From: Skermanella sp. TT6
GTDB lineage: Bacteria; Pseudomonadota; Alphaproteobacteria; Azospirillales; Azospirillaceae
Assembly: GCF_016653635.2 (NCBI RefSeq)
Contig: NZ_CP067421.1
Location: 682,001 to 746,000, forward strand
Direction: 5' to 3'
Length of the DNA: 64,000 bases
This document shows, piece by piece, positions 34,319 through 44,186 of the stretch. The number at the start of each line of letters is the position of its first letter. Within the stretch, counting starts at the first letter, position 1. The notes beneath the pieces were generated by a model. It did not search any database and was not told the DNA's origin. It worked only from the letters and a program-made list of their open reading frames with translations. Made by a program: the position numbers and the translations under genes.

Positions 34319-37027
34319 TCATGCCGGCCGGCCGTCCCGGAGTCCGAGGGCCGGCGCCGGAACCTTGTGCCCCCGGATCGCGGCCTCCAGCGCCGCGGCG
34401 AGGCCGGCCATCCGGTAGGGCTTCGCGATGACCCGGATGCCTTCCGCGACGGCGCCGGCGGCCGAGGCCTCGTAGCCGGTCGTGAGCAGCACGGGTAGGT
34501 CCGGCCGGCGGAGCCTGAGTTCCCGCGCGAGGGCGACGCCGCTCATGCCGCCGGGCATCATGACGTCGGAGAACACCGCATCGACCGTACGGCCGTCCGC
34601 CAGGGCGCCGAGGGCGGCCGCGGCGCTCGCGACCCGGGTCACCTCGTAGCCCAGCGAGGCCAGCATCTCCTCGGCCAGGGCGGCGACCTCGTCGCCGTCC
34701 TCCACCAGAAGCACGTGGCCCAGCGCCGCGATCTCCCGCAGCTCTCCGGGATCCAGGAGGGGACGGGCGGGCCTGTTCGGCGCCTTCGCCGACCGGGGCA
34801 GCAGAACCGTCACCGTCGTGCCCCGGCCGGGTGCGGTGTCGATGTCGACACGGCCGCCCGAGGCCTGGGCGAAGCCGAACGCCTGGGCCAGGCCGAGGCC
34901 GGATCCCTTGCCGACCTCCTTGGTCGTGAAGAACGGCTCGAAGACCCGGGCAGCGACATCGGGCGTCATCCCGGTCCCGTCGTCGGCGACGCTCAGCCGG
35001 ACGAAGTCGCCCCGCAGGTCACCATTTTCCAACCCCGGGGCGTTCCGGGCCGCGAGGGTGATCGTTCCGCCGCCCGGCATGGCATCGCGGGCGTTGACGC
35101 AGAGGTTCAGCACGACGAGCTCGAGTTCGCCCGGATCAGCCTCGACCGGCCAGAGGCCGGGCGGAAAACGGGTCCGGATCTGGATGTCGCCCCGCAGCGA
35201 CCGGTCGAGCAGTTCGCGCATGCCGCCGATCTGCCCCGCGAGGTCGACCGGCTCGGACCGCAGCGGCTGGCGCCGGGAGAACGCCAGCAGCTGGCGGGTG
35301 AGGGACGCGCCGCGCTCGACGGCCTGGTGCATACCGTCGAGCAGCCGCTGGCGGCGGGCCGGCTCCATGCTGCGGTCGAACATGCCGAGCCCGCCCGACA
35401 GGACCTGGAGCAGGTTGTTGAAGTCGTGGGCGACGCCGCCGGTGAGTTGGCCGATGGCCTCCATCTTCTGCGCCTGGCGCAACTGCTCGGAGGCGCGCTT
35501 CTGCTCGGTGACGTCGCGCCCTTCCGCGATGAGATGGTAGAGCCGCCCGGCGCCGTCGTGAACCGGCTTGACCGAGAAGTCGATGGTCGCGCGCACGTCG
35601 CCCGCGCCGCGCATCCCATGCTCCTCGCGCACCACCTCGCCGGCCGCGGCGCGCCGGATCGCGTCGCGGACCGCCGCCTGGAGCGCCGGATCGCCGCGCA
35701 TCGGCGCGGCGAGCCAGAAGGGCCGTCCGACGATGTCCTCCGGTCCGATCCTGCTCCAGGCCATGGCGGTCCGGTTCACTTCCTCGACCGTCCCGTCCGG
35801 CGCGAGCAAGGCCATGAACTGGAATGTGGAGTCGAAGATCGTACGGAAGCGCCGTTCGCTTTCGGCCAGCGCCTCGGTGCGTTCGGCCACCCGCATTTCC
35901 AGCTCTTCGCGGGCCGATTTCGCGTCCGTGATGTCCACGCTGCAGCCGGTGTAGCCGAGGAACTCGCCATAGTCGTCGAAACGGGCGACGCCCTCGCAGC
36001 GCAGCCAGCGGACCTGTCCCCGGCGATCCACGACGCGGGTCTCGTGCCGGAACGGCCCCCGGGCCTGGAAGGCCGCGGCGAAGGCGCCGGTGTACGCCTC
36101 CAGGTCCTCCGGCAGGACGACCGCTGTCCAGCCCTCGCCGAGCATGTCGGCGGCCGGCCGGCCGAACAGGTAATCGTAGTGCATGTTCGCGAAGGTGAGG
36201 CTCCCCTCGACATCCGTCATCCAGATCAGGGCGGGCGCCGAGTCCGCCATGTGCCGGAAGCGCGCCTCGCTCTCGCGCAGCGCCGCCTCGGCCCGCCGAC
36301 GGTCGGTCAGGTCGATCGAGACCGCGATCACGGACGTCAGCCGTCCCGCATCGTCGCGGATCGCGCTGACGCTGTTGTTGGCCCACACGCTGGAGCCGTC
36401 CGGCCGCACATAGCGCTTCTCGATCTCGAAGGCCTCGCCGCCGTCCACCAGATGCTGGAAAAGGACCGCGTTGCGCGGCAGGTCGTCGGGATGCGTGATG
36501 TCGTGCATGCGCAGGCCGAACAGTTCACCGCGCGGGCGACCGACGGCTTGGCAGTAGCGGTCGTTGACGGCGAGGAAACGGCCGTCGGGATCGCAGATCG
36601 CGAGTCCGGCGGCGGCCTGTTCGAAGAAGGCCAGGAACTCCCGGTCGCGCGCCCTCAGCTCCGCCTCCATGCGGCGGTGCTCGGTGACGTCGCGGCAGAT
36701 CGCGGACACGCCGACGATCGAGCCGTCGCCGGCCTGCATCGGCGCGAGCGTCACCATTGCGTCCACGTGACGGCCGTCCTCGCGCCGGCCGGACAGCTCG
36801 AAGCTTATGGTCTCGCCCCGCGCCGCCTGGCCGAAGCGCCGCGGGGACTCGCCGGCGTCGTCCGGCATGAGGAACCCCGCCGATCGTCCGACCGCCTCTT
36901 CCGCCGTGCAGGCGAAGATTCGCTCCGCGCCGGGGTTCCAGGTCAGGATGGTGCCGTCGAGGGCGAAACTGATGATTCCGTCGGGAGACGAGGCGACCAC
37001 GGCGGCCAGGTGCGCGTTGGCGACCAT
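34319..37027 (-). CDS. Soluble hybrid histidine kinase with four PAS domains and a receiver
   Basis: This 902-residue protein has four PAS/PAC units (starting near residues 5, 125, 250 and 395), a HisKA dimerisation domain with the phospho-acceptor in GGVAHDFNNLLQ near 535, an ATPase domain (NLCVNARDAM, DDGTGMTPD, GKGSGLGLAQAFG), and a C-terminal receiver with the acceptor aspartate in FSDVMMPGGMS and the conserved lysine in IAKPY. No membrane segment or signal peptide is visible, so it senses something inside the cell, perhaps redox, oxygen or light through a PAS cofactor. No response regulator gene is next to it, which makes it an orphan. Confidence 0.93.
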   Translation of the reverse strand: MVANAHLAAVVASSPDGIISFALDGTILTWNPGAERIFACTAEEAVGRSAGFLMPDDAGESPRRFGQAARGETISFELSGRREDGRHVDAMVTLAPMQAGDGSIVGVSAICRDVTEHRRMEAELRARDREFLAFFEQAAAGLAICDPDGRFLAVNDRYCQAVGRPRGELFGLRMHDITHPDDLPRNAVLFQHLVDGGEAFEIEKRYVRPDGSSVWANNSVSAIRDDAGRLTSVIAVSIDLTDRRRAEAALRESEARFRHMADSAPALIWMTDVEGSLTFANMHYDYLFGRPAADMLGEGWTAVVLPEDLEAYTGAFAAAFQARGPFRHETRVVDRRGQVRWLRCEGVARFDDYGEFLGYTGCSVDITDAKSAREELEMRVAERTEALAESERRFRTIFDSTFQFMALLAPDGTVEEVNRTAMAWSRIGPEDIVGRPFWLAAPMRGDPALQAAVRDAIRRAAAGEVVREEHGMRGAGDVRATIDFSVKPVHDGAGRLYHLIAEGRDVTEQKRASEQLRQAQKMEAIGQLTGGVAHDFNNLLQVLSGGLGMFDRSMEPARRQRLLDGMHQAVERGASLTRQLLAFSRRQPLRSEPVDLAGQIGGMRELLDRSLRGDIQIRTRFPPGLWPVEADPGELELVVLNLCVNARDAMPGGGTITLAARNAPGLENGDLRGDFVRLSVADDGTGMTPDVAARVFEPFFTTKEVGKGSGLGLAQAFGFAQASGGRVDIDTAPGRGTTVTVLLPRSAKAPNRPARPLLDPGELREIAALGHVLLVEDGDEVAALAEEMLASLGYEVTRVASAAAALGALADGRTVDAVFSDVMMPGGMSGVALARELRLRRPDLPVLLTTGYEASAAGAVAEGIRVIAKPYRMAGLAAALEAAIRGHKVPAPALGLRDGRPA

Positions 37028-37364
37028 TACGCGGCGGTCCTCCGGTCCCGCAGCCGCTTCCAGGCAGCCGGCTTGGCTCCGATCCTCAGGACCATGTCGT
37101 CATCCAGGTATTCGCTTTCACAGTCATGGAGGGAAAGCTTCGACTGAAGAATAAACATCGATGCGCCGTAATGCCAACATCGATATTGTCCATCGTCATT
37201 GCCCTCGCGGCGCTCAATGTAGCATCGATATTGCCAAGCACGTCAGGGCGTATTTCAGGTGTGGCGCATGCTACATTGCGCCTTGCGACTGGTGCCGGGC
37301 GGCGTTCCGCCGACTACGGAAGCGCATCGGACTATGGGCTGGCAGAAAGGCATTTCAAGAGTAC
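37028..37364. other. Non-coding stretch upstream of the MazE relic
   Basis: Between the kinase start and the antitoxin relic there is no supported gene. The 11-mer CATCGATATTG occurs at 37178-37188 and 37223-37233, and AATGTAGCAT (37217-37226) is inverted as ATGCTACATT (37268-37277). An open frame fused to the relic runs through here but encodes cysteine-rich sequence with no family resemblance. Confidence 0.45.
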
Positions 37365-37544
37365 GGGAAGATCGCCGGATGGGGTGACCGCCTCGCCGTA
37401 CGCTTGCCCGCCGCCGTCGTCGTGACCTTGGACCTGAAGGAAGGCGACGAGACCGTAATCCATGCCGCCGACGAGTGAAGCTTCGACATCGAGCGCGACC
37501 GGAGCCGCGAGAGAGCCCTGGAGCGGATCCGCTCCTTTCGCGGC
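37365..37544 (+). pseudogene. Dead MazE/AbrB-type antitoxin
   Basis: The frame reads GKIAGWGDRLAVRLPAAVV, then LDLKEGDETVIHAADE, a TGA stop, and in the same frame SFDIERDRSRERALERIRSF. Intact MazE-like antitoxins of this group read through at that point and continue to a toxin-binding tail ending RLPADF. Here the stop at 37476-37478 interrupts the protein, the usual start methionine before KWG is missing, and the tail dissolves after FRG. No toxin gene follows; the next gene is on the other strand. Confidence 0.72.
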
Positions 37545-37627
37545 GATTCCCATCCGATAGCGTGCGGACCGGATCGACTCCGCCGGCTCCCCGGGGCTGT
37601 GCGGCAACCCCGGGAAGGAATTTGCCG

Positions 37628-38347
37628 TCAGCGGCCGTTGGCCCTGCGCCAGTGGGCGAACTGCGTGCGGTTCTCCTCCTCGGTCGCGGGATAGAGGCCG
37701 AGGATCGAGCGTCCCGCCATGACCTGCTCGGCGACGAAATCCTCGAACGCCGTCATCTCCACGGCTTCGTCGGCGATCTCGTCGGCCATGCCGGCCGGAA
37801 TGACGATCACGCCTTCGGCATCGCCGACGATCACATCGCGGGGAAAGACCGGCGCATCGCCGCAGCCGATCGGCACGTCGATGTCGATCGCCTGGTGCAG
37901 GGTCAGGTTGGTCGGGGCCGACGGGCGCTTGTGATAGGCCGGAAAATCCAGCGCCGCGATGTCCGGCGAGTCCCGGAAGCCGCCATCGGTGACGATGCCG
38001 GCGACGCCGCGCTTCATCAGCCGGGAGACCAGGATCGACCCGGCGGACGCCGCCCGGGGATCCTTGCGGCTGTCGATCACCAGGACGGCGCCTTCCGGGC
38101 ACTCCTCCACCGCCTTGCGCTGGGGATGTCCGCGGTCCTGGAACACGCTGATCGGGTTCAGGTCCTCGCGGGCGGGAATGTAGCGGAGCGTGTAGGCCTC
38201 GCCCACCATCGGCGCGTTGGCGGGATTGAGCGGCCGGACGTCCTGGATAACCTGGTTGCGCAGCCCCCGCTTGAACAGGGCGGTGGCCAGGGTCGCGGTG
38301 CTGACGGTCTTCAGCTTCTCGCGCGTTTCCGGCTTGAGGGTGGTCAT
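37628..38347 (-). CDS. RraA-like protein / 4-hydroxy-4-methyl-2-oxoglutarate aldolase family
   Basis: This 239-residue protein has the RraA fold shared by RNase E inhibitors and by metal-dependent pyruvate aldolases of the HMG/CHA type. The aldolase-type motif GIVTDGGFRDSPDI, with the arginine and aspartate that bind pyruvate and metal, is intact, and IPIGCGDAP-like sequence (VPIGCGDAPVFPRDV) follows. This makes an enzymatic role more likely than RNase regulation. The ATG at 38347 (MTTLKPE) is chosen; the proline-rich upstream extension is not real. It is the last gene of the operon with IlvD and HpcH genes and may act on the same keto-sugar acids. Confidence 0.85.
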   Translation of the reverse strand: MTTLKPETREKLKTVSTATLATALFKRGLRNQVIQDVRPLNPANAPMVGEAYTLRYIPAREDLNPISVFQDRGHPQRKAVEECPEGAVLVIDSRKDPRAASAGSILVSRLMKRGVAGIVTDGGFRDSPDIAALDFPAYHKRPSAPTNLTLHQAIDIDVPIGCGDAPVFPRDVIVGDAEGVIVIPAGMADEIADEAVEMTAFEDFVAEQVMAGRSILGLYPATEEENRTQFAHWRRANGR

Positions 38348-38432
38348 ATCGAAGGTCCCCGGTTCCACGGAATTGGCTTTCCCTCCCCGGCGGGACCGCC
38401 GCGGGGGAGGGGGCTGGGGTCGCTCGCCGGGC

Positions 38433-39203
38433 TCAGGCGGGATTCCTGAACCGGGCGGCAAGCTGTTCGGAGGTGCGGGCCAGCAGGCCCACGTCGGAGC
38501 CGACCGCCGTGAACAGGCAGCCGCGCTCGATGAAGCGGCGGGCCAGGGCCTCGTCGCCGGTCAGGATGCCGGGAGCCTTGCCGCACGCCTTGATCCGGTC
38601 GATCGCGTCCTCGATGGCTGCGGTCACGTCGGGGTGGCCGGGCTGGCCCAGGTAGCCCATGTCCGAGGACAGGTCGCCGGGGCCGATGAACACGCCGTCG
38701 ACTCCCGGAACGGCGGCGATCTCCTCCAGGTGGCCCAGGGCTTCGCGGGTCTCGACCTGCACCAGCACGCAGGTCTCCTCCGCGGCGCGGGCGTAGTAGT
38801 CCTTGACGCGGCCGAACCGCGACGCCCGCGAGGCGGAGGCGAACCCGCGGACCCCGTCCGGCGGATAGCGGGTCGAGGCGACCGCCTGCCGGGCCTCCTC
38901 GGCGTTCTGGACATAGGGGATCAGGAAGGTCTGCACCCCGGCGTCCAGGTAGCGCTTGATCGTCACCATGTCGTTCCACGGCGGACGGACGATCGGGTGC
39001 GCCGTCCCGCCCACCGCCGCCTGGAGCTGGCTGTAGACCATGGGCAGGTCGTTGGGCGCGTGCTCCGTGTCGATCAGCAGCCAGTCGAACCCCGATCCGG
39101 CCAGGATCTCGACGGAGATGTGGCTGGACAGGCTCGACCACAGGCCGATCTGCTGGCGGCCTTCCGTGATCGCCTTCTTGAAGCTGTTGATGGGCATGTC
39201 CAT
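38433..39203 (-). CDS. HpcH/HpaI-family class II aldolase
   Basis: This 256-residue TIM-barrel aldolase splits 2-keto-3-deoxy sugar acids or related hydroxy-keto acids into pyruvate and an aldehyde. Visible motifs are [12 protein letters not shown] (histidine base), IVRPPWND (pyruvate-binding arginine), VQVETREAL (metal glutamate) and [11 protein letters not shown] (metal aspartate). The ATG at 39203 follows GAGGAAACGCC. It lies 49 bases after the dehydratase gene and 85 before the RraA-like gene, in one leftward operon. With the IlvD product it forms the classic non-phosphorylated route of pentonate or hexonate breakdown. Confidence 0.92.
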   Translation of the reverse strand: MDMPINSFKKAITEGRQQIGLWSSLSSHISVEILAGSGFDWLLIDTEHAPNDLPMVYSQLQAAVGGTAHPIVRPPWNDMVTIKRYLDAGVQTFLIPYVQNAEEARQAVASTRYPPDGVRGFASASRASRFGRVKDYYARAAEETCVLVQVETREALGHLEEIAAVPGVDGVFIGPGDLSSDMGYLGQPGHPDVTAAIEDAIDRIKACGKAPGILTGDEALARRFIERGCLFTAVGSDVGLLARTSEQLAARFRNPA

Positions 39204-39252
39204 GGCGTTTCCTCGTCGCGTTATTGCTTGGCGGCCCTGGTCGATGGACCGG

Positions 39253-40986
39253 TCAGTGGATTTCCGGCTCTCCCGCGGGGGCGGTCGAGGCTCCCGTCTC
39301 CAGGAACTTGAAGTCGCAGCCCTCGTCGGCCTGGCTGACGAACTGCGAGAACATCGCGCCGTAGCCGCGCTCGAACCGGGGGGCGGGAGCCTTCCACGCC
39401 GCGCGCCGGCGGGCAAGCTCGTCCTCGCCGACCCGCAGCTCCAGCCGGCGGGCGGGAATGTCCAGCTCGATCACGTCGCCGTCCCGGACCAGGGCCAGCG
39501 GGCCGCCCACGAAGGATTCCGGCGCCACGTGCAGCACGCAGGCGCCGTAGCTGGTGCCGCTCATGCGGGCGTCGGAGATCCTGAGCATGTCCCGCACGCC
39601 CTGCTGGAGCAGCTTCCTCGGGATCGGCAGCTGACCCCATTCCGGCATGCCGGGTGCCCCCAGCGGGCCGGCGTTGCGCAGCACCAGCACCGAGGTCGCG
39701 TCCACCTCCAGGCCGGGATCGTCGATCCGGGCCGCCATGTCGTTGTAGTCGTCGAACACCACGGCCTTGCCGGCGTGGCGGTGCAGGTGGGGCTCGGCGG
39801 CGGGCGGCTTGATCACGGCGCCCTTGGGCGCCAGGTTGCCGCGCAGCACCGCCAGGCTGTCCGATGCGACCACCGGATTGTCGAGCGGCCGGATCACGTC
39901 GTCGTTGAAGACCTTGAAGCCCTCGATGTTGGCGCCGAGCGCCAGGCCGTTGACGGTCAGGCAGTCCCGGTGGATCAGGTCGCCCAGCCGCGCCAGCATC
40001 GCGCGCAGTCCGCCGGCATAGTAGAAGTCCTCCATCAGGTGTTTGCCGGACGGGCGGATGTCGGCCAGCAGCGGCGTCCTGCGCGCCAGCTCGTCGAACC
40101 GCTCCAGCGTCAGCTCCACGCCGGCCCGGCGGGCCATGGCGATCAGGTGGACCACGGCGTTGGTCGAGCCGCCCAGCGCCAGCACGGTGGTGACCGCGTT
40201 GTCGATGGATCGCGGCGTGACGATGTCCGACGGCTTCAGGTCGTCCCAAACCATGTCGACGATGCGCTTGCCGGTCAGCGTCGCCATCGCGGCGTGGCGC
40301 GAGTCCGGCGCCGGGATCGACGACGCGCCCGGCAGCGTGAAGCCCAGGGCCTCGGTGGCGCCGGTCAGGGTCGAGGCGGTGCCCATGGTCATGCAGTGGC
40401 CGGCGGAGCGGGCGATGCCCTGCTCGACGCCCTGCCAGTCGTCCTCGGTGATGTTGCCGGCGCGCAGTTCGGCCCAGTATTTCCAGCTGTCGCTGCCCGA
40501 GCCGAGCACCACGCCGCCCCAGTCGCCGCGCAGCATCGGGCCGGCCGGCATGAAGATGGTCGGCAGGTCCATGGAGAAGGCGCCCATCAGCAGCGCCGGC
40601 GTGGTCTTGTCGCAGCCGCCCATCAGGACGCAGCCGTCCGCCGGGTACGAGCGCAGCAGCTCCTCGGTCTCCATGGCCAGGAAGTTGCGGTAGAGCATCG
40701 TGGTCGGCTTCTGGAACGGCTCCGACAGGGACATGGCCGGCATCTCGACCGGGAAGCCGCCCGCCTGCCAGACGCCGCGCTTGACCTCCTCGACCCGCTG
40801 CTTGAAGTGGGTGTGGCAGGGGTTGATGTCGCTCCAGGTGTTGATGATGGCGATCACCGGCTTGCCGGCATAGTCGGAGCGGTCGTAGCCCATCTGGGCC
40901 GTGCGCGACCGGTGGCCGAACGACCGCAGGTCCTTGACCCCGTACCAGCGATGACTGCGAAGCTCCTCTGGTTTCTTGCCAGACAT
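39253..40986 (-). CDS. IlvD/Edd-family aldonate dehydratase (L-arabinonate dehydratase-like)
   Basis: This 577-residue dehydratase closely follows the L-arabinonate/D-fuconate-type members: [18 protein letters not shown] at the start, [31 protein letters not shown] and [13 protein letters not shown], which supply the three 2Fe-2S cysteines, and [13 protein letters not shown] for the catalytic serine. It converts an aldonic acid to its 2-keto-3-deoxy form. It is the first gene of a leftward operon with an HpcH aldolase and an RraA-like gene, and faces a LacI regulator across operator-like sequences. The exact sugar acid is not determined. It is a paralogue of the enzyme at 8622. Confidence 0.9.
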   Translation of the reverse strand: MSGKKPEELRSHRWYGVKDLRSFGHRSRTAQMGYDRSDYAGKPVIAIINTWSDINPCHTHFKQRVEEVKRGVWQAGGFPVEMPAMSLSEPFQKPTTMLYRNFLAMETEELLRSYPADGCVLMGGCDKTTPALLMGAFSMDLPTIFMPAGPMLRGDWGGVVLGSGSDSWKYWAELRAGNITEDDWQGVEQGIARSAGHCMTMGTASTLTGATEALGFTLPGASSIPAPDSRHAAMATLTGKRIVDMVWDDLKPSDIVTPRSIDNAVTTVLALGGSTNAVVHLIAMARRAGVELTLERFDELARRTPLLADIRPSGKHLMEDFYYAGGLRAMLARLGDLIHRDCLTVNGLALGANIEGFKVFNDDVIRPLDNPVVASDSLAVLRGNLAPKGAVIKPPAAEPHLHRHAGKAVVFDDYNDMAARIDDPGLEVDATSVLVLRNAGPLGAPGMPEWGQLPIPRKLLQQGVRDMLRISDARMSGTSYGACVLHVAPESFVGGPLALVRDGDVIELDIPARRLELRVGEDELARRRAAWKAPAPRFERGYGAMFSQFVSQADEGCDFKFLETGASTAPAGEPEIH

Positions 40987-41035
40987 TCCCTGTTTCCCTC
41001 CCGCGCCTGCCCGCGCGTTTGACCGGCAGCCGTTA

Positions 41036-41160
41036 TGATAACGCTAACAGAGCCATGGTAGCGATACCCGCCAATTCATAAAAGCACTTTTTGCCGCGGT
41101 TTCGGGGCAGGCGGTATCCCTTGGAAGGGGATCGGAGCGATGATAATGTCAGCGCTATCT
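41036..41160. promoter_or_regulatory. LacI-type operator candidates between the dehydratase and regulator genes
   Basis: Two 14-bp near-palindromes with the central GC pair typical of LacI-family sites are TGATAACGCTAACA (41036-41049) and TGTCAGCGCTATCT (41147-41160). Both approximate TGTTAGCGCTAACA. A third weaker match, TGGTAGCGATACCC, lies at 41056-41069. They bracket the divergent promoters, so the LacI protein encoded at 41194 probably controls the dehydratase operon and itself. Confidence 0.6.
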
Positions 41161-41193
41161 ACAGGACGAACATCTTGCAAGGCAGGCTTTCCC

Positions 41194-42276
41194 GTGGCCC
41201 GTTCCGCCCCCGCGCCGTCCCGCCGAAAAACTGCCGACGGCAAATCCGCAGCGGAGCGGCCGGGCGGCCGCGCCTCCAGCCGGTCGTCCGGCAGCGTGAC
41301 GCTGAGCGACGTGGCCAAGCTCGCCGGCGTGTCGCCGATCACGGTGTCGCGCGTGCTCAACCGGCCGGAACTGGTGACCCAGAATACCATCGACGTCGTG
41401 CGCGAGGCCATCGCGCGGACCGGCTACGTTCCCAACCTGCTCGCCGGGGGGCTTGCCTCGAAGCGCAGCCGCCTGGTCGCCGCGATCGTCCCGACCATCG
41501 CGAGCTCGATGTTCGCCGAAACCGTGGAGGCGCTGACCGACAAGCTGGGCGAGTCCGGGTATCAGGTGCTGCTCGGCCTTTCGGGCTATCCGGCGATCCG
41601 TGAGGACGGCCTGCTGGACGCGATCCTGGGTCGCCGGCCCGACGGCATCCTGCTGACCGGCATCATGCATTCGCCCGCGACCCGGCAGCGCCTGCTCGCC
41701 GCCGGGATCCCGGTGGTGGAGATCTGGGACTACACGCCCACGCCGATCGACACCCTGGTCGGGTTCTCCCACGAGAAGGCGGGGGACGCGGTCGCCCGTC
41801 ATCTCCTGGGCAAAGGCCGCCGACGACTGGCCGTGGTCGGCGCGGACGACGACCGGGCGATCCTGCGGCGGAACGGTTTCCGCGCGGCCCTGGCCGGGCA
41901 GGGCATCACCGACGTGCCCGCTGTCACCGTCCCGGCCCCGGGCACCCTGCGGACGGGCCGCGACGGCATGGCGCGGCTGCTGGACGGCGGCGCCCGTCCG
42001 GACGCGGTCTTCTGCAGTTCCGACATCGTTGCGCAGGGCGTACTGGCCGAGGCCCAGTCGCGCGGGATTTCGGTTCCCGGCGACTTGGCGGTCATGGGCT
42101 TCGGCGATCTCGACTTCGCAGCCTATACTTTCCCAGCGCTGTCGACCGTGCGGATCGACCGGCGGGCCATGGGGCGGATCGCCGCCGAAACCATGCTGGC
42201 CCGCATGGAGGACCGGGGCGACATCGAGCGCGTGATCGACATCGGCTTCGAGGTGATCGAGCGCGCCAGCACCTGA
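41194..42276 (+). CDS. LacI-family transcription repressor (GntR/IdnR-like)
   Basis: This 360-residue regulator has an N-terminal LacI helix-turn-helix (VTLSDVAKLAGVSPITVSRVLN) after a basic tail of about 30 residues, and a periplasmic-binding-protein-like effector domain. Its layout resembles LacI regulators of gluconate and other sugar-acid operons. GTG at 41194 is preferred because AAGGCAGG lies eight bases before it; ATG starts at 41140 and 41146 would overlap an operator-like sequence. It faces the IlvD-HpcH-RraA operon and most likely releases it when a sugar acid or keto-deoxy intermediate is present. Confidence 0.9.
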   Translation: MARSAPAPSRRKTADGKSAAERPGGRASSRSSGSVTLSDVAKLAGVSPITVSRVLNRPELVTQNTIDVVREAIARTGYVPNLLAGGLASKRSRLVAAIVPTIASSMFAETVEALTDKLGESGYQVLLGLSGYPAIREDGLLDAILGRRPDGILLTGIMHSPATRQRLLAAGIPVVEIWDYTPTPIDTLVGFSHEKAGDAVARHLLGKGRRRLAVVGADDDRAILRRNGFRAALAGQGITDVPAVTVPAPGTLRTGRDGMARLLDGGARPDAVFCSSDIVAQGVLAEAQSRGISVPGDLAVMGFGDLDFAAYTFPALSTVRIDRRAMGRIAAETMLARMEDRGDIERVIDIGFEVIERAST

Positions 42277-42298
42277 CTGCCGCCCCGGCGCTGTCGAG

Positions 42299-42352
42299 CT
42301 ATATGATGTATGATCAATCAGCCGGCTTGCGCCGGACTCATATGATGAGTAG
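42299..42352 (+). promoter_or_regulatory. Two operator-like TATGATG sites upstream of the FCD regulator gene
   Basis: CTATATGATGTATGATCA (42299-42316) and CATATGATGAGTAG (42339-42352) share CATATGATG or TATATGATG with a third, inverted copy at 43165-43179 before kdgD. FCD regulators of sugar-acid genes bind sequences of this kind, so the sites probably mediate autoregulation. Confidence 0.55.
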
Positions 42353-42402
42353 TAATTCGGCGGCGCTGGCCGGTCACGGACAGCAGGTTCGGGAGAAGGG
42401 AA

Positions 42403-43155
42403 ATGGCGATCGTCGCACGAGCCGGGGCCCGCAAGACCCTGAGCGCCCAGGTGGTCGAGGCGCTGCGGCGCCAGATCGAGGAGGGCGACTACGCGCCGGG
42501 GGACAAGCTGCCGGCCGAGCCGGTGCTGGTCGAGCGCTTCGGATTCAGCCGGACGGTCATCCGCGAGGCCATCGCGGCGCTCCGGGCCGACGGCCTGGTC
42601 GAATCGCGCCACGGCGCCGGCGTCTTCGTGCTCGGGTCCCGGCGGACCCTGGAAAGCCCGGAGCTGTTCACCCAGGCGACCGACAAGATCTCCGACATCA
42701 TCGAGGAGCTGGAGCTCCGCATCGGCATCGAGGTCGAGGCGGCGGGCCTCGCAGCCCTGCGCAGCTCGCCCGCCCAGGAGGCGGAGATCCAATCCCAGCT
42801 CGAGATCTTCGGCGACCTGGTCGAGCGCGGGCTGCCGACCGACCAGGCCGATTTCGACTTCCACATGGCGATCGCGCGGGCGACCAACAACGGCCGGTTC
42901 AAGGCCTTCCTGGAGCATGTCGGCCGCCGGATCATCCCGCGGGTGAAGTTCCGCAGCGTCATGGGCGGGGTCGATCCGCTGCCGAGCCGGGACAGGATCC
43001 TGTTCGCGGAGCACACCGAGGTGGCGGAAGCGATCTGGGCGCGCGATCCCGAGCGCGCGCGGGAGGCGATGCGCCGGCACCTGCTCGGCGGCATCAAGCG
43101 CTACCGGGCCCTGACCCGCCCGAAGCCACCGCCGGGCGAGCCCGGTAAAGCTTGA
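42403..43155 (+). CDS. GntR-family regulator, FCD subfamily, of the kdgD operon
   Basis: This 250-residue regulator has a winged helix (KLPAEPVLVERFGFSRTVIREAI) and an FCD domain with DFDFHMAIARATNN and the metal-binding EHTEVAEAI. GGGAGAAGGGAA precedes the ATG at 42403. It lies just upstream of kdgD in the same direction, and TATGATG-type sites occur before both genes. It therefore probably senses glucarate, galactarate, galacturonate or a breakdown product, by analogy with other FCD regulators of sugar-acid operons. That effector is inference. Confidence 0.92.
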   Translation: MAIVARAGARKTLSAQVVEALRRQIEEGDYAPGDKLPAEPVLVERFGFSRTVIREAIAALRADGLVESRHGAGVFVLGSRRTLESPELFTQATDKISDIIEELELRIGIEVEAAGLAALRSSPAQEAEIQSQLEIFGDLVERGLPTDQADFDFHMAIARATNNGRFKAFLEHVGRRIIPRVKFRSVMGGVDPLPSRDRILFAEHTEVAEAIWARDPERAREAMRRHLLGGIKRYRALTRPKPPPGEPGKA

Positions 43156-43180
43156 CAGTTCCGCCATATCATCATACGAC
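43152..43180 (+). promoter_or_regulatory. Promoter with overlapping operator before kdgD
   Basis: A perfect -35 TTGACA (43152-43157) overlaps the regulator's stop codon; 17 bases later TACGAC is a weak -10. The operator-like sequence CATATCATCATACGA (43165-43179) covers the spacer and the -10, so a bound repressor would block RNA polymerase. Confidence 0.55.
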
Positions 43181-43201
43181 TTTGAAAAGGTCATATTATG
43201 A

Positions 43202-44119
<918 letters not shown>

Positions 44120-44186
44120 GCGCGGCTGCCCGGACCCGCCCCGGAGACGGCGGCGGCCCCAGACAAAAAAACACGGAGGAAACACC

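Noticed and set aside
37161..37478. A 105-residue protein ending in the MazE-like segment
   Set aside because: The first 65 residues resemble nothing, the family start is missing, and homologous sequence continues past the stop. It is better read as a relic.
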